From: Dicaeum eximium
Taxonomy: Eukaryota > Chordata > Aves > Passeriformes > Dicaeidae
Direction: 5' to 3'
Assembly (NCBI GenBank): GCA_013396995.1
Contig: VWZP01002847.1
Span: forward strand, 287,612-351,611
DNA length: 64,000 nt
Shown here: piece by piece, positions 22,707-37,145 of the stretch
Position numbering within the stretch: the stretch's first letter is position 1
Layout: every line of letters begins with the position of its first letter
Position numbers and translations under genes: made by a program
The notes under the pieces: model-generated
Seen by the model: only the letters and a program-made list of their open reading frames with translations
Databases searched by the model: none
Told to the model about the DNA's origin: nothing

Positions 22707-25632
22707 CTCTGTGTGGAGTGAGTGTAGGTGTGGGCATTTTCTTGTCCCTACATGCTGCTGCAGAGCTCTGCTGACCCTGACAATGTCTCAGTGGAAGACA
22801 GCTGATTAATAATGGAAAAAAAGAAGGCAAAGTCTGGCAACCACAGTCCTAAACTACATTGTTCAGTTGTGTGTGAGCCAAACAGGAGCAGAGCTCAGGA
22901 GTGAGGTGGCAGAGAGAAGGGAGGACAATCAGGTAGAGGGCACTTGAGGTGCAAAGCCAGGGCTTCATGTCTCCTGGAAAAGATGTTCCAAAGCCATTTC
23001 CTTGGGAGCTGTCAGAGTTTTTCAGGCAGTTTTCCAGTAGCAGTTATTTGTTAACCTCGCTCATGTGCTTTGAATCCTTTTCCCATCCAAGGTTCCATCT
23101 CCCTGTAAGTTCCCTGTGGCTACACATGCCTTGCTACTCTGTGCTAGCCCAGGCTTTCAGCTCTGTCAAAATCACAGCAATTCTTCCTGCATGACCTGTC
23201 TTGTTTCAGGTCTCCCAGTATGCTCTTCAGTCTTATGCCCCTGTTTCTCTCAGGGGCCTCCCACAGCAAACACAGTGGCCTAAAGGTTTTCTCTTGCACC
23301 ACAAACACAAATCAGATGCAGATTTCAAAGGGTTCATCTGATCTTCATCTCCTCCTATCAGCATCTTCTTCTGGTGACACTGGGTAAATTAGCAGTCTTT
23401 CCTTCTCCTCCATGGCAGTATTGCTGCCTGAGAACCCCACCCCTGGTTCCAATTAGCTGTGGAACTGCAGAACAATCCTATGAGAATACCCAGTGCCTCA
23501 AGCATCCAAGAGTAGTGCTACCCTAAACAATATATATGAAATTTGCTTTTCTGCTGCTCCACAACAGATGGAGTGCAAGATAAAGCACTGCTCTCTGGAG
23601 GGGATCAGATCTGTCCAAAACAAGCCTTGTTTGTTTAGCTGGATTGAAAACAACATCATATCTGTTCACTGTTGCTGTTTAAGTGAAAACCTTTTTTTCT
23701 TTTTCTCTGTGTTTACAAATATGTTTATTTTGTTCCTTTTGTGTGTGCAGCATCCATATTAAAACAATGCCTTTCTGCAATATGGTTAGCCTCAGTGAGA
23801 GGGAAAGAGGTCTTGAAAGCTTCAGGAATGGAGATAATTAAATTACTGATGACTAGCGAAGTTCTTCCACTTTGTAGTCAGAGAAGAAATCTCCAGAGTA
23901 AGCAGACAATATCTGACTCATGAAGAAGAGCATAGGATCAGAGGCTCCAAAATACTGATTTTAGGTACTTGGAGGGTGGACTGAAATCAGTGCACTGACT
24001 CATGACCACAGGGTCCAAGATACAGTGCATACAGTACATGTAATTCTAAACCTCTTGGATCCTGTGGAAATATTTCTCCCCCAGAATCCAACTTGCAGCT
24101 CCAGTTAAGAAAATCTGGGTCAATTTTACTCTTCAAAGCAGTTAAGCAGGATAAGAAGAAAGAAAATTTACATATTTCACAGTAACAACTGCAGTTTAAT
24201 TGCTCATAGGTGACAGTGAAAGTTTAGATTTGCTCCATGATCACCAAGATGGGGTCAAACTGCAGAAGGTCCCCACGAGAACAGAGGCATTTTCCAGTGA
24301 CACAGAGCAAGTGTGCTCCTAGCCAAAGCAGGCTATGATTTTTTGTGTTTACAAAGCCTACATTTAGTTTTCCAAAAGAAAAGCTTCCCAGAAGCCAGCG
24401 TCAGATCCTGGAAATGGATAAATGCAGTTTGAAGTAAATGCAGTATGAGTCTGGAAGAATTTATGTTATAGCTACATATCTGATAGCATAAATAAATCCA
24501 TAGTTATATCTTTATGTGTGTGCAATGTAAGATCAGAACATGGAGAATAAGATGCTTATCCTTCTTCCTGCCTCCTGCATTTATTTCCTTTGCCAAATGA
24601 AAGCCTTTCTTTTAGTATCAGGCTGGTACAATTATTTCCCCAGGATACTGAAGCAATTTTGATTAGACACAACTATTTCTTTTCCATAGCCTGTGTTTGC
24701 CACATGTGACAGCTCTTTTTTGTTTTGGTTCCTATTTGGTCTAGGTTTTTTGGGTTTGCTTTTATTCTTGCATTACTAAATCTTAGTTTGAAAGCTCTAG
24801 TCCAGTCAGTATGTTTTTACAAGAACCTAATGCAAGTGCTCCAGATAAGGAGCAGCTCACCACAGGATGAGGAGTAATATTTTTTCTTGGAGTGCAAAGC
24901 ATGATGAAGATCCAGATAACTGCCAAAAGAAATATAGCTTGTTCTCTCCAGGGCAATAGAGAACTCATTGTTAGCTCATGAGGCTTAAAAACTAATTATT
25001 ATCCTGCCTTGCTAGGTTTGGTCTTGGTGGGGCTCAGCATTTCATTGCCTTATTGATCACAACCCTTTCTCAGATTGGAGCTTGAAGCCAGCTGAAAATT
25101 CAGTGGTTGAGCCCGAAGTGGCTGATTCATTTTAAGTTCAGCTTTCAGTAGGTAAACTGTGTGAGCTCTCTGCATCTCATCTCTGCAAAACCTAGGGAAG
25201 CCATGAAAGGAAGATTTTTTAAAAAACAGTTTCTTACTATCGGTTTTGTTTCTAGCATATTGCTAGAACATTCATCTGTACACATATCATCTATAGCTAT
25301 TATGAAACTTTAGGTACTCCTTGGCCTTCTGTAGTACACTAAAAAGTGCTCATGAACACGTAGGGTGGTGTTACCAGCAAAGTAAAAGAGCTCATCACAG
25401 CAGAGCAAGAAGGAATTTAGGATTCTAGAAGTGGTACCCTCGTACGTGACTGAAAGTATGCTCCAGGTAAATTTTGTGTTCCCTAGTGTAGTTCAGCACT
25501 GTGAAGGGCAGTTGCATTTAATTGTAGTCTTCTATCAGACAGTAGTTTTGAGGGAAATTTAAAAGATCATTTTCTATCTAAAAAAAATTCAACCGATCAT
25601 AAAGATAGATTATGACACCCTAAAAAAAGAAA

Positions 25633-25660
25633 AAATTAGAATAGAGAAATTAGAATAGAG
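25633..25660. repeat. Perfect 14-bp tandem duplication
   Basis: AAATTAGAATAGAG occurs twice head to tail with no mismatch, in an A-rich context. Perfect identity suggests a recent slippage event. Confidence 0.9.
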
Positions 25661-28600
25661 GCAGCGAACAGGCCTGGGTATAAAAGTAGCACTCATACCA
25701 CCAAGAATTTCAGGAACTAATCTGGGAGGAAAAAAGGCCCTTAGACCAACATTTAGGTATGAATTTGCAATTTTTCTCAGCTTTCTGTGTGACCATATGG
25801 GACACAATTAATTTCTTCTTGATGAACACAGAGTTTAAGTAAGATATACCCTTCTAAAGGGGCTACACTGAGTCTGCTCTGAAACACAGTCATTACTTCC
25901 TCAGTAACATCCCTGTGTTGATAGGATGAATTTGGCAGGACAATAAAATGCTTCAAACTTCTCAGTGAGAATTTTTTTTAAGTAACCTACAGCAAAGTTG
26001 TAAATGCTGATTTTGTTGACAGCACAAGATAATGTAATTCAGAAATAGTAAGAGATCAGGAAAGATTAGTTAGGTGATTATCTTTAGTCCTTGCTTTGAG
26101 ACTATTTAATTGTTGTCATCAATTCCTTGGGGATTCTTCTGTGTGGAATAAATCTTGCCATTGCAGCTAGGATCTAATTAGCACAGCCACCCTGCCAGTA
26201 CATTTGTGGAGACCAAGGCATTGTCACAAACTCTGAGCCAAGACTCAGTAAAATCAAAGGTAGTTAATCAATTAGTTTCAAACCTTTGACACACTCTTGC
26301 CTCTGAAGTACAAAGAGTATTTCTCAATCCCATTAACTGGCAACAGAAGTGAGAACTCTGACATCAAAATGCTTTAAAAATAGGAAGAAAACTTTTGACA
26401 TCCAAAAGTGCAAGTAGGAAATTATGAGTGTTAATTCACATGCTGCAGCTTTTCAGAAGGACATGAAAAATGTGACGCAAGTCACTTCTTTCTCTCTAGC
26501 CCTTTTGGAACTGGCACACCAGCCTCTTCCTTATGTAATTCAAAGTAGTTTCCTTGCCTCCCAAGAAACTAAAGAAGACATGTTTGTAGTGAAGGCTGGT
26601 AAGGGAAAATATCCAGTTCATCTTAACCATCCAACCAAATAGCAATAATGGTGTTGAAGTGGGAGACCCACTCAGCCTGTATAGTGTTGTAAGGTTGGGT
26701 TGCTGAAGCAATGAAGAACCTGAAAGTTGAAAACCTGAAGAACTGTTTTCAACTGTAAACAGCCATGGCATAAAAAAATCTGAGACCATTGCAACTGCAA
26801 GCAACTAGCTTGGGCTGACAGCTCAAAGCCCATTCTAGAGATGAGGTGCATGTTTTTTATTTCCTCTATGTGGAATTAGCTGTTGAGCTTTGCTCATCCT
26901 TTCTCTTGGCTGGCCATGGTCAGAGAACAAATGTTCTGCATTGTCAGGGATATGTGAGCAGGGCCAGAGCCCATGGAGCTCACAGCCCACATCAAGCTAA
27001 GAGCTGTACAGCAGAAGGGGGAGATGAACCTTATGTAGAAGAGCTTGCTGTCTCTACTGTACATTTCTCTCATGCATACTTTTGTTCTATGGCAACAAGG
27101 CAAAGGCATTTCATCTCCTACTGGCATCCATTCACTAAAGTACCAAAAGGAGCCTTTTCAAAGGCTCTTTAATAATTTTAGCGAATTTCAAAAGTTCTCG
27201 AGGTCTTGTTGGAGTCTCCAGTTTTTCTTGCCCTCTCCATATATGCAGGACCTGGTAGCAATTCAGACAGAAGGGTATGAAACAGCTGAAGTGTTAACCT
27301 CTCAGTGCATGGAAGCATTCATCTTCTGGACACTGAGTCAAGAAAAGAGTAAAAAGCCCATTTTCTTTCTTTCTTTTGATCTAACAGGGTGGGGATTTTC
27401 TGTCTCAGTCGTGAATGGAATGCAAGCAGCATGGTGGATTTTTGTTGTGCCCATGTCAAAAAGGAGCAGTTCAAAGAACTTGCTTATGGGCTAATTGGTA
27501 CCCAGCCATGCCCATCTTATCCTCTGCAAGCTAGGCAAAGGGAAGCTGTCTATTTTATTTTTATATTGTCTGAGCACCTTGATGTCATTAATGAAACTTC
27601 CAGTAGCTGGGAAGCAGGGGAAGAGGACAGAGAGACCTTAAATCACACCTTGGATGACCTCCAGGGGCAAGGAGTGTTGGAAGGGAACACATCAATAACT
27701 GAGCCTGCACATAAATGTGACTGTGCACATCACCAACATGCTCAGCTGATTATGCTGTTCTGTATCCCAACCACTATTTAGTACCTTCCCATCATAAAAT
27801 ACCTCTGCATGCCTAGCAAAACCATAAGCCACTAGGACTCCTATTACTTAAGAAAGTTACATTGCTTCAGGCCATTAATGAACAATTATTCTTCAAATGT
27901 AAAAAAGGAGTAATTAAAAAGATAAAGTAAGAATACACTTGACTAGTTTTTTTGGGATCACATGAGCTCTTTTGGGTCAGCTGGTTGGGGTTTTTGGCCA
28001 AAGCCTCAGCCTTTTTGGTAATGGCCCTAGTTATCCAAATTGTTGCTAAAACCTGGAATCTTTTCATGTAACAGTTTTTGCTGAGAAGCTGGGAGAAAAG
28101 CCCTTTCAAATCTCAGTGTTTGCTGCCACAAGAGAAGTCCTGTGTTAGTGGAAGCATGCCTTTCACTAACAGTAGAGCTCTTTACAAATTACTACCATGC
28201 AGAAGAAGCTAGCACAAACTCAGTGACAAACCTGGGAACTCTGATACTGAGAGAAGGAACACTGTGGCCTTTGAAAAAAACCTGAAAGAAAGGGCTCTAT
28301 GTGTGCAGAACAGAGAAGCCACCAGTAAGCTCAGCCCACACTAGAGCCTGGGCAGAACAAATAGAAAAAGTAGAAATATTTCTCTGTGTCTGAGCTGGCT
28401 GGGCTGCAGGAGTGAAAAGCGATGTTTTTTCACGCCCACTGATGGACAGGTCCTGGCACCATGACAACAGGTCAAGCAAGTATACCCTGTGATTACCCTT
28501 CAGATCTTGGTTAGCAGATGCTGATGTGTGTGAGTTCAGGTACTTATTGCTCTTGACCTTATGTGCTTCAAGGGTGGAAATCGGTCATCGGCAGGATTTT

Positions 28601-30122
28601 TGTCAAAGAGATTTATAGAGTGTGGGAGGGTAGGAAGTTTGCACATTGGCAAAAAACTAGTGTGCAGATTTTTAAGTTGGGCACAAGTTTCTAATTCTGG
28701 AGTACTCTCAAGAAGAGTGGGAAACATGGTGTGTATCTCTTTGCTGATAGAGAATCTCCCTTTTATTTATATATTCATGCATTCTCAACATCCTTACTGG
28801 TAACAGCTTGCCTGTCACTTTCCCAATGTGGCAGGTTCCTCAGCCCCAGTTCCTGCTCTTGTTTGACTTCCTTCTCACCACAGAAAGAAACTAGCCCCTC
28901 CCATTTATGTGTCAGAAGAAAAAAAGCGCAAGTGTTAGAGAGATACAGCCTCTGATTGTCTGAAAACAATGACATAGCATGATCATAGCCTGCTTGCTCT
29001 CTAGACTGCCCATCAATATTCCATCTCTACCTGCTTCCCATGGCAGCCACTGCAAGCCTGAGGACTCTGTGTTATTATTCAGCAATGCTGTGCAGAAGTA
29101 TTATTTGTCTGGTTGTTCAGCCTTGTGTTTGGAAAATGACTTTTCTGGGGCACTAACTTCATCAGCCTTTGTCAGAGCAAGCGTGTGGCTCCCAGGAGAA
29201 GAAGGTGCCAGCTCATGCTGGAGGAGAGACAGAAACACTGCAGACCATGGAGAATATAGGAAGCAGAAAGATTATTTGCTTCAATTAATTTAATTAAGAG
29301 ACATTAACAAAATTTTTCCACTTTGCCCTGTGGCTCTCCCTGTTTTGATATCATCTGAACAGTATATTTAAAACAAAAAGCAAAACTCCAGACACTAGGA
29401 CAATTACTCTGTGAACCTTACCTTAGAAATGTGGGCCATTTCTACAGCAGAAGAGACAAAGTCTGGGAAGCTACAGTGGGTTCATATGTCCAGGGGGCAG
29501 CAGGGCTCTTATAGGGGTGGCCTCTCTGACAAGAATTCAGGGGCTGCCCTTTGCCAGCCACAGCCATCTCCAGCTCCAGAGAGAGAAACAGACTCCAAAC
29601 TGGTTTAGGGCCATGACTAAGATTAACTAAGCTTCCTATTTAGCATGATGTTCTCCCATTTTGGGCACTCCTCTACACAAGGCATGATTCATTGCAATGA
29701 ACCTGGCAATAGAAGACAAGGAGTGAGCACAGGCTCAATAGTTTGATAGCTATAAGTTAAGCGTCTGTCCAAAGCCCTTCTAGTCAGTGGGGAGAGGCAG
29801 ATTCCATCCCAAGGTGTGCACCTGGGACATCATGCTCTCAGGTATGCATTTCTCCCTGCTGAGTACCAAGGAAGAAATTACTGCCAGCTCAGGTGGAGAC
29901 AATGAACAGTTTGATTGCTAAAGGTTGGTAAGGCAAATTCATTGCTGAGCCTGGTTACCCCTATAATGATCCCAAATATTCCCAAACCTCTCTCCTCACC
30001 TGAATTCATCTCTCACTCTGATCTCTGTAGGTGCCCATTGTGTTTAGAAACAGGTACTTAATTAACCATTCTCATTCTGACTGATTCATTAAAACCAGAA
30101 AGAACTGAGATTCTTCTTCCAT

Positions 30123-30210
30123 TTTCTCTCTCTCTCTCTGTCTCTCTCTCTCTCTCTCTTTCTCCCTCCCTCTGTCCCTCTCTCTCCCCTCCCCCCACCC
30201 CACCTCCTCT
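30123..30210. repeat. Pyrimidine-rich (CT)n/C-rich tract
   Basis: CT dinucleotides (30123-30160) grade into TCCC and then CCCCTCCCCCCACCCCACC. On the minus strand this is a long polypurine run with G4-6 blocks, which is also the CPLX1 sense strand. Confidence 0.93.
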
Positions 30211-33200
30211 TAGGCACAATCCATTCCTTCGACAGAAATGGAAACAACCATAAATTTGGGTTCGGCTAATGAAAGCTGGTAATAGCAGCGAGATATTTCT
30301 TCCTGCAATTCTCATTTCCCTACAAGACCTTTTTATTGCACACCAAACACTTAGCTCTTTTTAAATGTAGTGCCTATCATTTCGAGCAGACCAAAGATCA
30401 GTGTCACTAGCTCTGATGACTAATACGAAAGACTTTCCAGAGAGTTAATGGGTTTCCAGTCAGGATAATATTCACTACCTGCCCAAAATTGTAATTCCAG
30501 CAGGGGAATGTGCAGTAGGAATAGATGAGCTCCAGGAATGTCAAAGCTTCATGTCCCACATCACTAACTATCCTGTTTCCCCCTGTAGTATGTGGACCTT
30601 TTTCAGTGATGCTGCTAAGCTGGTAGTTCCTTCCAGGAAAAGATCAAGGAACAAGCCTGGAATATTTTTCTCTGCATATCCTGAGCCACAGTAAGAGTCA
30701 TCTTCCAGTGGCTCTTCACTTTGGGTTCTGACCTGCCACTACTGCTCTCCAATAATCTGAGGCCCTCACAGACTGTCTCCTTCAAAGGAGGTAGTAGGTC
30801 TTAAGCTTTTGATAGCTGCAGGGTATTTAAATCTCATTGGCTAGTCAGAGTTTTGGAGAAAATTTTTTGTTTCTGATGAGAATTAAGATATTGCTCCAAG
30901 AATGAGGTTTCATCAGGTGGCCCTTAGTGATAATCTGATGAAATAATGCCAGTAGCTGTGTTAGGACAACCTGTGAATTGAACACCATGTATGTTTCTTG
31001 CAGCAGAGGGGGGATAAGACTAAAAGTGAAAGGAATATTGGACAGAGTGTGTGAACGTTCGTAGTTGTCAGAGTCAAGTGCAGGAAGACAGGGCATAATG
31101 CTGTGTAAAAATATTATCCCCTTAGTATTTTTCTGGAATGTACCATCTAGAAGACTACAGTGACTTTGTCTTCCAGCCATTACATTAAAATTTTATAGCC
31201 CTGTCTCAGCATCCCAAGTCCTTTCCAGTCCTGGCACTCCTGCAGCAACTGTTTCCTCTACTGCAGAAGATTCAAATCATAGCATGGTCTTCTGCTGGGC
31301 TTTGAGCAGAGCAGTTGTGCTGTGGTTTGAACAATGGACCCCATTCAGGCTCCTTCCTTCCTGCCTCACAACGTGGCATAAGACTCAGATACATTCCTTG
31401 GATTCAGGATGAATAAGGAGGAAATTTGAAGTAGAAAATACAGATTTGTGGTAGAGTGATTTCTGTGCCCAACAGAAGTGGAGGGGAGGAGAGACACAGT
31501 CACCAGTGTTAACAGCCCAGACCTACTTGCTTCTTTATATGCAGTAGAGATAAATCACTCTCTGGACTTAGAAGGAAGAGAAAGGAGAAAAAAGCCCTAC
31601 CACAGCTGAAAATGTGTAGCAGGAATACAGTGGCACAGGAAAATTGTAAATACTATGTTACAAAAAGGGTCCAGTTAGATAGCCAGAAATTGCTGCTCTG
31701 AGCAGGATTGCAAGAATTAGGGTAATAGTAAATGATTCTACCTCTGGCAGCAACTACTTTCAACCATCAGCAATTTAGGGTCACCATGAAACCAAGCTTG
31801 GATGACAGCCAAGGGTTATCATATTTATCTCTTCTCCATGAATGGATGTAATTTAATTTTTTTTAATATTATATTTCTCATTTTCAATTCTATTTAAAGA
31901 CTTCAGAAACTGTGCTTGAAAACAGACGCAACGTGCATACAGAACCACTGCAACACACCTGAAACTGTGACAAGGATTTCATAAGATCTGCCAAGCCTTA
32001 CACCCCTCCTCCTCTGATGAGCTGCTAGGGTGACTTGCCAAATCTCACTCTTGCTGGGCAGCTCTGAGACAGGTGCAACTGTCATACATTTTTCTGAGGT
32101 CTCAATTTGCAGCATCACCCCTCAGGTGCTCTTTCAACAACAGCTAGAGACTGAACTGCTGCATAAAGATTAAATTTCAGAGAGCTGCAAAGAGAGTGAG
32201 TGTTGTGGGTGGATGTGAGCGCTCTTTAACCTGAAGGAGTACTTGTTCACTGAAAAGGTTATTATTCAACCAAACCTAGCACAGCTAGATAGTCTGTTAA
32301 TAGTTGATTATATTTATTCAAAGATACACGCATGGGGCTAACTCCACAGCCACATGGAAATCTGAGTTCTAGCAAAGATTGAGTCCTGGAGGACATGCCC
32401 TCTAACTGGTTCCTCTCACTCAAATCTTTAGTGCAGAGTTGGGACATATGCTTAGAAAAATACTTTGATGCACAATCTTCCCATTCCGTGTATTTTAAAT
32501 TTTTAAAGCTTTTTTAAAAATCAAGTGAGTCTTAAATACTTAGTGAAATCAGTTGTTTCCAATTCCTCATTTGTCTTTTCTGTCTCTTTTCTATGAAAAA
32601 TTGAAATAGTTTTCCAGTGTGTGCATGTCACAAATACTGGTAATTTACAATTGGTTAAAAAAAAGCTCAGAACACATCAGCTCTTTGCTATGTTTTGGAA
32701 GTGTAAAATTAGAAAGAAAAAAAAAGCTTTTGACATTTTGCTAAATACATATCAAATAATCATAAAATCTGTCCTATATATTTACCATGCCGTTCTTTAT
32801 AATTGAGTTAAGTGTTATCATAGTAAGACTTTACTGAGCTTACTTAACACTGGTCTGAAGACACAGACACAGGTCAGAACTGACTTTCTGATTTTCCAGA
32901 TGTACTTATTTCTAATTGCTATGCTTACTCTTTTCTGAGGTAACGCCATCCATATCCTTTACCAATTTACATTTTATAAATATTAAAGACACTGGGGCCA
33001 TATTTTATTTATTACTTTGTGTCCTCTGATCTTCATACAAACTTTCATTTCTTAATATATTTCTTAATATAAGATTGCATTTTCAACTGTGGTTCAAGCT
33101 TACTTAATGCTCAAAAAAAAGATCAGTTTATTCCAATTAACATTAATTAAAGTCTCTCAGTGATTTCTCCATGCAGGGATCAGTCTTGGGACTCTCCTAT

Positions 33201-36200
33201 TTCTTCTTCTCATCTCTGTTCAGTTGAATAATTTTTACAAATATTACTCTGCCAATCTCTTCAGAGAACTTACAAGGCAGTCTGTTTTGCCTAGTCTGCC
33301 AAGATCTAATGTACACGAGTGCTTTGCCTTTCTCCACACCACATAAATATTGTCTCTCAATCAGATTCTTTCTCTTCTTACAATATTGGAAATCAGTGGG
33401 ATTACCTACTCATGCTGTAAAGCCATGCAGTAAAGCAGGCATAGGTGTTCAAGGAACATGGAGTTTTCCCAGATTTGCAATTAAATTGCTGTATCATCCT
33501 GATGATATCACTTAACTTTTTTTGCCTCCATGTTTTTTGTCTTTTCTCAGCTATCCTGAGCTCCTCATGAACAATTTTTTTGAAATTCCCTAACACCACA
33601 GAAGTCAATGGTACTTTTGCTTTACCTTTGGCTTTAAAAGTCCTCAAATTTTTGCAGTTTTGAAAAACAACTTTCCATGTTTGATTTTATTTCTGCCTCA
33701 GAGCCTGAATTGATCTGTTTCAGTAAAATCAAGACATTCCACTTACACTGATCTTTTTACTTGCTGTCAACAAGTCCTTATTTGAAGAGCTACTTCAGTG
33801 CTACATAAAACTGTCTCCTGAGACAGGGATGCATCATCAGGCCACAAGCATTTGGTTCTTCTCTTGCTAGATCAAATCTCTTTCAAACTGATATGTTTTC
33901 TTCAAGGGTCTTCAACATCAGTGTTTTCAGCAATATTTTCTGCTCTGGCAAGGGGTTGGTGTACCTTTTAGAGCTAGCCCCTGCATACATTCCTTTTGCT
34001 GAACAGTGATTTTGCTTTAGGTCTCTAATGCCCCTTCGACCAGAGCAGAGATATGCTTCAGGCAGTCAGTTTAAATTTGTCTAAAATTCATCCTGCACCT
34101 CTCTGTTCCTCTGGGAGAGGCAAAGAATTTAGTCCAGTGAGGCTGCAAGTACTCATACCAGGAAAGGGGAAAAGCAACCTGAAACCTGTTAATATTTCAG
34201 AAGGGTTGGTGATTCAATTCTGGTTGAAAGCAACAATGGCTTAGGGGTACCTAAGTGAAGAAAATTAGTAAGCAGAGCTGGTCTCCTATCCTAACATCAT
34301 CCAAAACATAAGTGTGTGCTTCATTCTTTCCTTTATTTTTCTGAGAGAATGCAAAGCAATTTCCAACTGTAGGAAACAGTTTTATAATTCAATGCCTTTT
34401 TCCCCCTTTTCTTTCTTTTAAAAATAATATATAATTTTAATGAGACTCAATAATGGTTCTCAGTAAAGCTGCAACTTTTGAAAGAATTGGATCTGCCCTT
34501 TATTTCCACCACTGAACCACAGGCTTGATTGCTGAAATGAAATCCACAGCCATTGTTATGTCACATGATGATTCAGATGAATTTTTCATGAAACATAATA
34601 GCCCTTAATCTGTCCTGCAGAGGAGAAAACAGATTTTCTGTTCTTTCTACACACAACTGTCTGTCTCCTCAATAAAAACATTCATTAGGTCTAAGGCCAA
34701 GGACTAATCATCCACAAGACTTAAAAGCTACCTATTTGACAAGGATTCTGTTGGCAAAACCTCTATTCCTTTAGTATTTCAGCCTAAGATAATACACCAA
34801 GCCTAAGAATGTCCTATTATAGTGTGAACCAAACTTCTAACCTCACACAAGAATCAATTCTTCCAACCTCATATCATCAAATGCAGGCTTACTGGCTCTA
34901 TGTATTTTTGTTTCTCTTCCTGATGTACCCACCCTGATGTCTAGTACCTACAGTCTTAGTCATCCAAGTTTCCTCTTTGCACTTCAGTGCTGTTATCTTG
35001 CATCATCTTTGGCTGTGAATGACTTTTTAAAATTTTCAGCTCACAAACATTGTCTGTGCCTTCTGGACCTGGAAAAAAACTTCCAGCATTATTAAGTGTG
35101 CAAAATTAATTTAACAGTCAATTCATATTATTGGAACTATTCTTTTTGGCGACTGGGTTGTTTGTTGGTTTTTCTGGGTTTTTTTAATAAACATCTTCTT
35201 GTCTTTAATTCTGCCAGTTCTAGTTTTGCTTCTGCTCTTATTCTTCCATTACAAATTCTGGTACATTTTAATAATAATCTTGATGGTATTATTCTTTCAC
35301 ATTTTCTTCATTCCAGTGTATTTTCTATTTTTAATACTGACTTTTTCCCCTCCAAGACTGTCAGGATTTTTGTATATTGTGGGCATGCACATGAAAACAT
35401 TTCTTCAACAGTTTCAAATTATTAATTATGTTCTCCTAGTTAAATATGATGTTCTAGCTCATTTAGCCCAATATTGTTTTGAACTTTCTAAAGCCACCCA
35501 CCAGAATATTTAAACTTAGCCTTGCATACATATTCAGGCCATAATCAGTTGAATCTGAGACTAAGCCACCCTCAAGAACTGAGGTGGATTCCAACTTTTC
35601 TGTCAAGAGGTCTTAAGACAGAATTTCCCTGTGACTGGCAGCTGCCCAGCTGGCTTCTGGAACAAGTGTCAGAGATCCACCACCATTTGCACACACATTG
35701 AAGTTTCTTGCATGAGCTATTGACACCAGGAAAACAAAATTCATCAGGACTGAAAGAGTTGAAGGACAGAGAAGATACTGGCAAGTCTTTTTAATATACA
35801 GAGAACATCTCCAATCATGTAGCAACATATTACATATAATATCAGGTTATGACATTTTACTATCAGTTGACATTTATTGTTTCAAAAAAGTAAAATCACC
35901 TACAGGCTATGTGAAAAGCAATCATGAAGCAGAAGGACTGATACCTTGTGTCAGATAAACTATAAAAAGCCATCCCATGAACACATACACCAACGAAACA
36001 TGTTTAACTCTCCACACAGAAAGCATTTCAAAGCTTCCTCTTTGCACAGCCTGCAATGTACATGGCAAAACAGCCCTGCACTTTTTCCCAAACACACTGA
36101 TTCAGAACAAAGAATCAGGGCACAAGCAGCTCTTATTAAACAGACACAAAAAAACAGCCTCCAACTGGAAAAGACAAAAAAAAATTCATATTCGCATAAC

Positions 36201-37018
36201 AATAAAATATTAATGTATTGATCTATAAATTTGTCTTTAAACAAGTCAGATACTGTAGGACATTTCTCTGCAGTTTCTAAGTAAAATTATAAATAAAATT
36301 GTCAGTTACTTTGAATTGTAGATAACATTTTGGGCTGGTTTTATAAGTGGAAAAATATCCATGCATTTATTGTCCTGTTTAAGCTTATAATCAGCAACCT
36401 ACTGTGACTTTGAATTAATTGGCATTCTTTATTTTTCTTCCTGCTCTGGGGGTGGTGTGGAATCCAAATGTGATGAGAGTCATAGACTCAAAAGAAGCCT
36501 GTACCTGTTTTTGCTATGCTCTGTGATGGTCTCCACAGTGGGACGTCTCCTTAAGTGAACGGTGTAGCACAAGGGATAGGAAGCATGACGGATTTAAGTT
36601 CTGCTGTAATTATTAGGATAACACTCTATAGCAGGATGATTAGTAGCACTCCCCTATCACAGTATTCTTCTCTTAGCTGTGGTATCATCCTCCTAAAATG
36701 TTCTGCCTCTCAGCTCAAGGCAACCAACTGAATAAAGGAGCCACAGAAAAACCTGCAGCATCATAAACCAGTGGTTCAAGTAGGATGGAATAAATCACTA
36801 ATCTCTAGCAAAAGCCCTGTCATGCAGCTAGACCACACCACACCCCATCTCTGCATCTGCTTTTCCTGTCACTTTCCCCAGCTCTCCAGCAATGCTCGCG
36901 AGACCCCAGGAACCTTGACACAAAGCATATGCTGTCCTTCCCCCAAAGGACTGTGGAGACCACATCAACCATCCCGTAGCCTTACCTCAGACAAGAGATG
37001 GAAACAGAAACCAGTCTG

Positions 37019-37145
37019 AGATCACAGAATCAGAGAGTCATTAAGAAAAAAGCCTTCCAGATCAACAGTCCAACCATTTACCTAGCACCATGGGTTCACT
37101 TCTAAACCACATCCACACATTTGTTTAACACTTCCAGGGATCCTC
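37019..37145 (-). mobile_element. CR1 LINE 3'-end fragment
   Basis: On + this reads ATCACAGAATCAGAGAGTCA, then CCAGATCAACAGTCCAACCA, then CTAGCACCATGGGTTCACTT and ACTTCCAGGGA. It is the inverted CR1 tail (consensus order: CAGAATCATTAAGG, ATCATCAAGTCCAACC, CAGCACC, CTCCAGGGATGG). About 125 bp, 5'-truncated. Confidence 0.82.

Larger units (their letters stand above)
19590..37018. other. Long-intron segment, no gene seen
   Basis: About 17 kb of intron with no exon, RNA gene or transposon that I can recognise. Notable spots are the G-rich tract at 22681-22706, a perfect 14-bp tandem duplication at 25633-25660, the pyrimidine tract at 30123-30210 and small A/T-rich patches (31852-31880, 33050-33070). 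The longest open frames, for example 149 codons at 27045-27494 on +, show no family resemblance. Confidence 0.55.

Noticed and set aside
22564..22830. Pro/Thr-rich frame antisense to the G tract
   Set aside because: Low-complexity product of the G/GT-rich sequence.
27045..27494. 149-codon + frame, considered as a nested gene in the intron
   Set aside because: No recognisable domain and overlapping alternative frames of similar length; consistent with chance.
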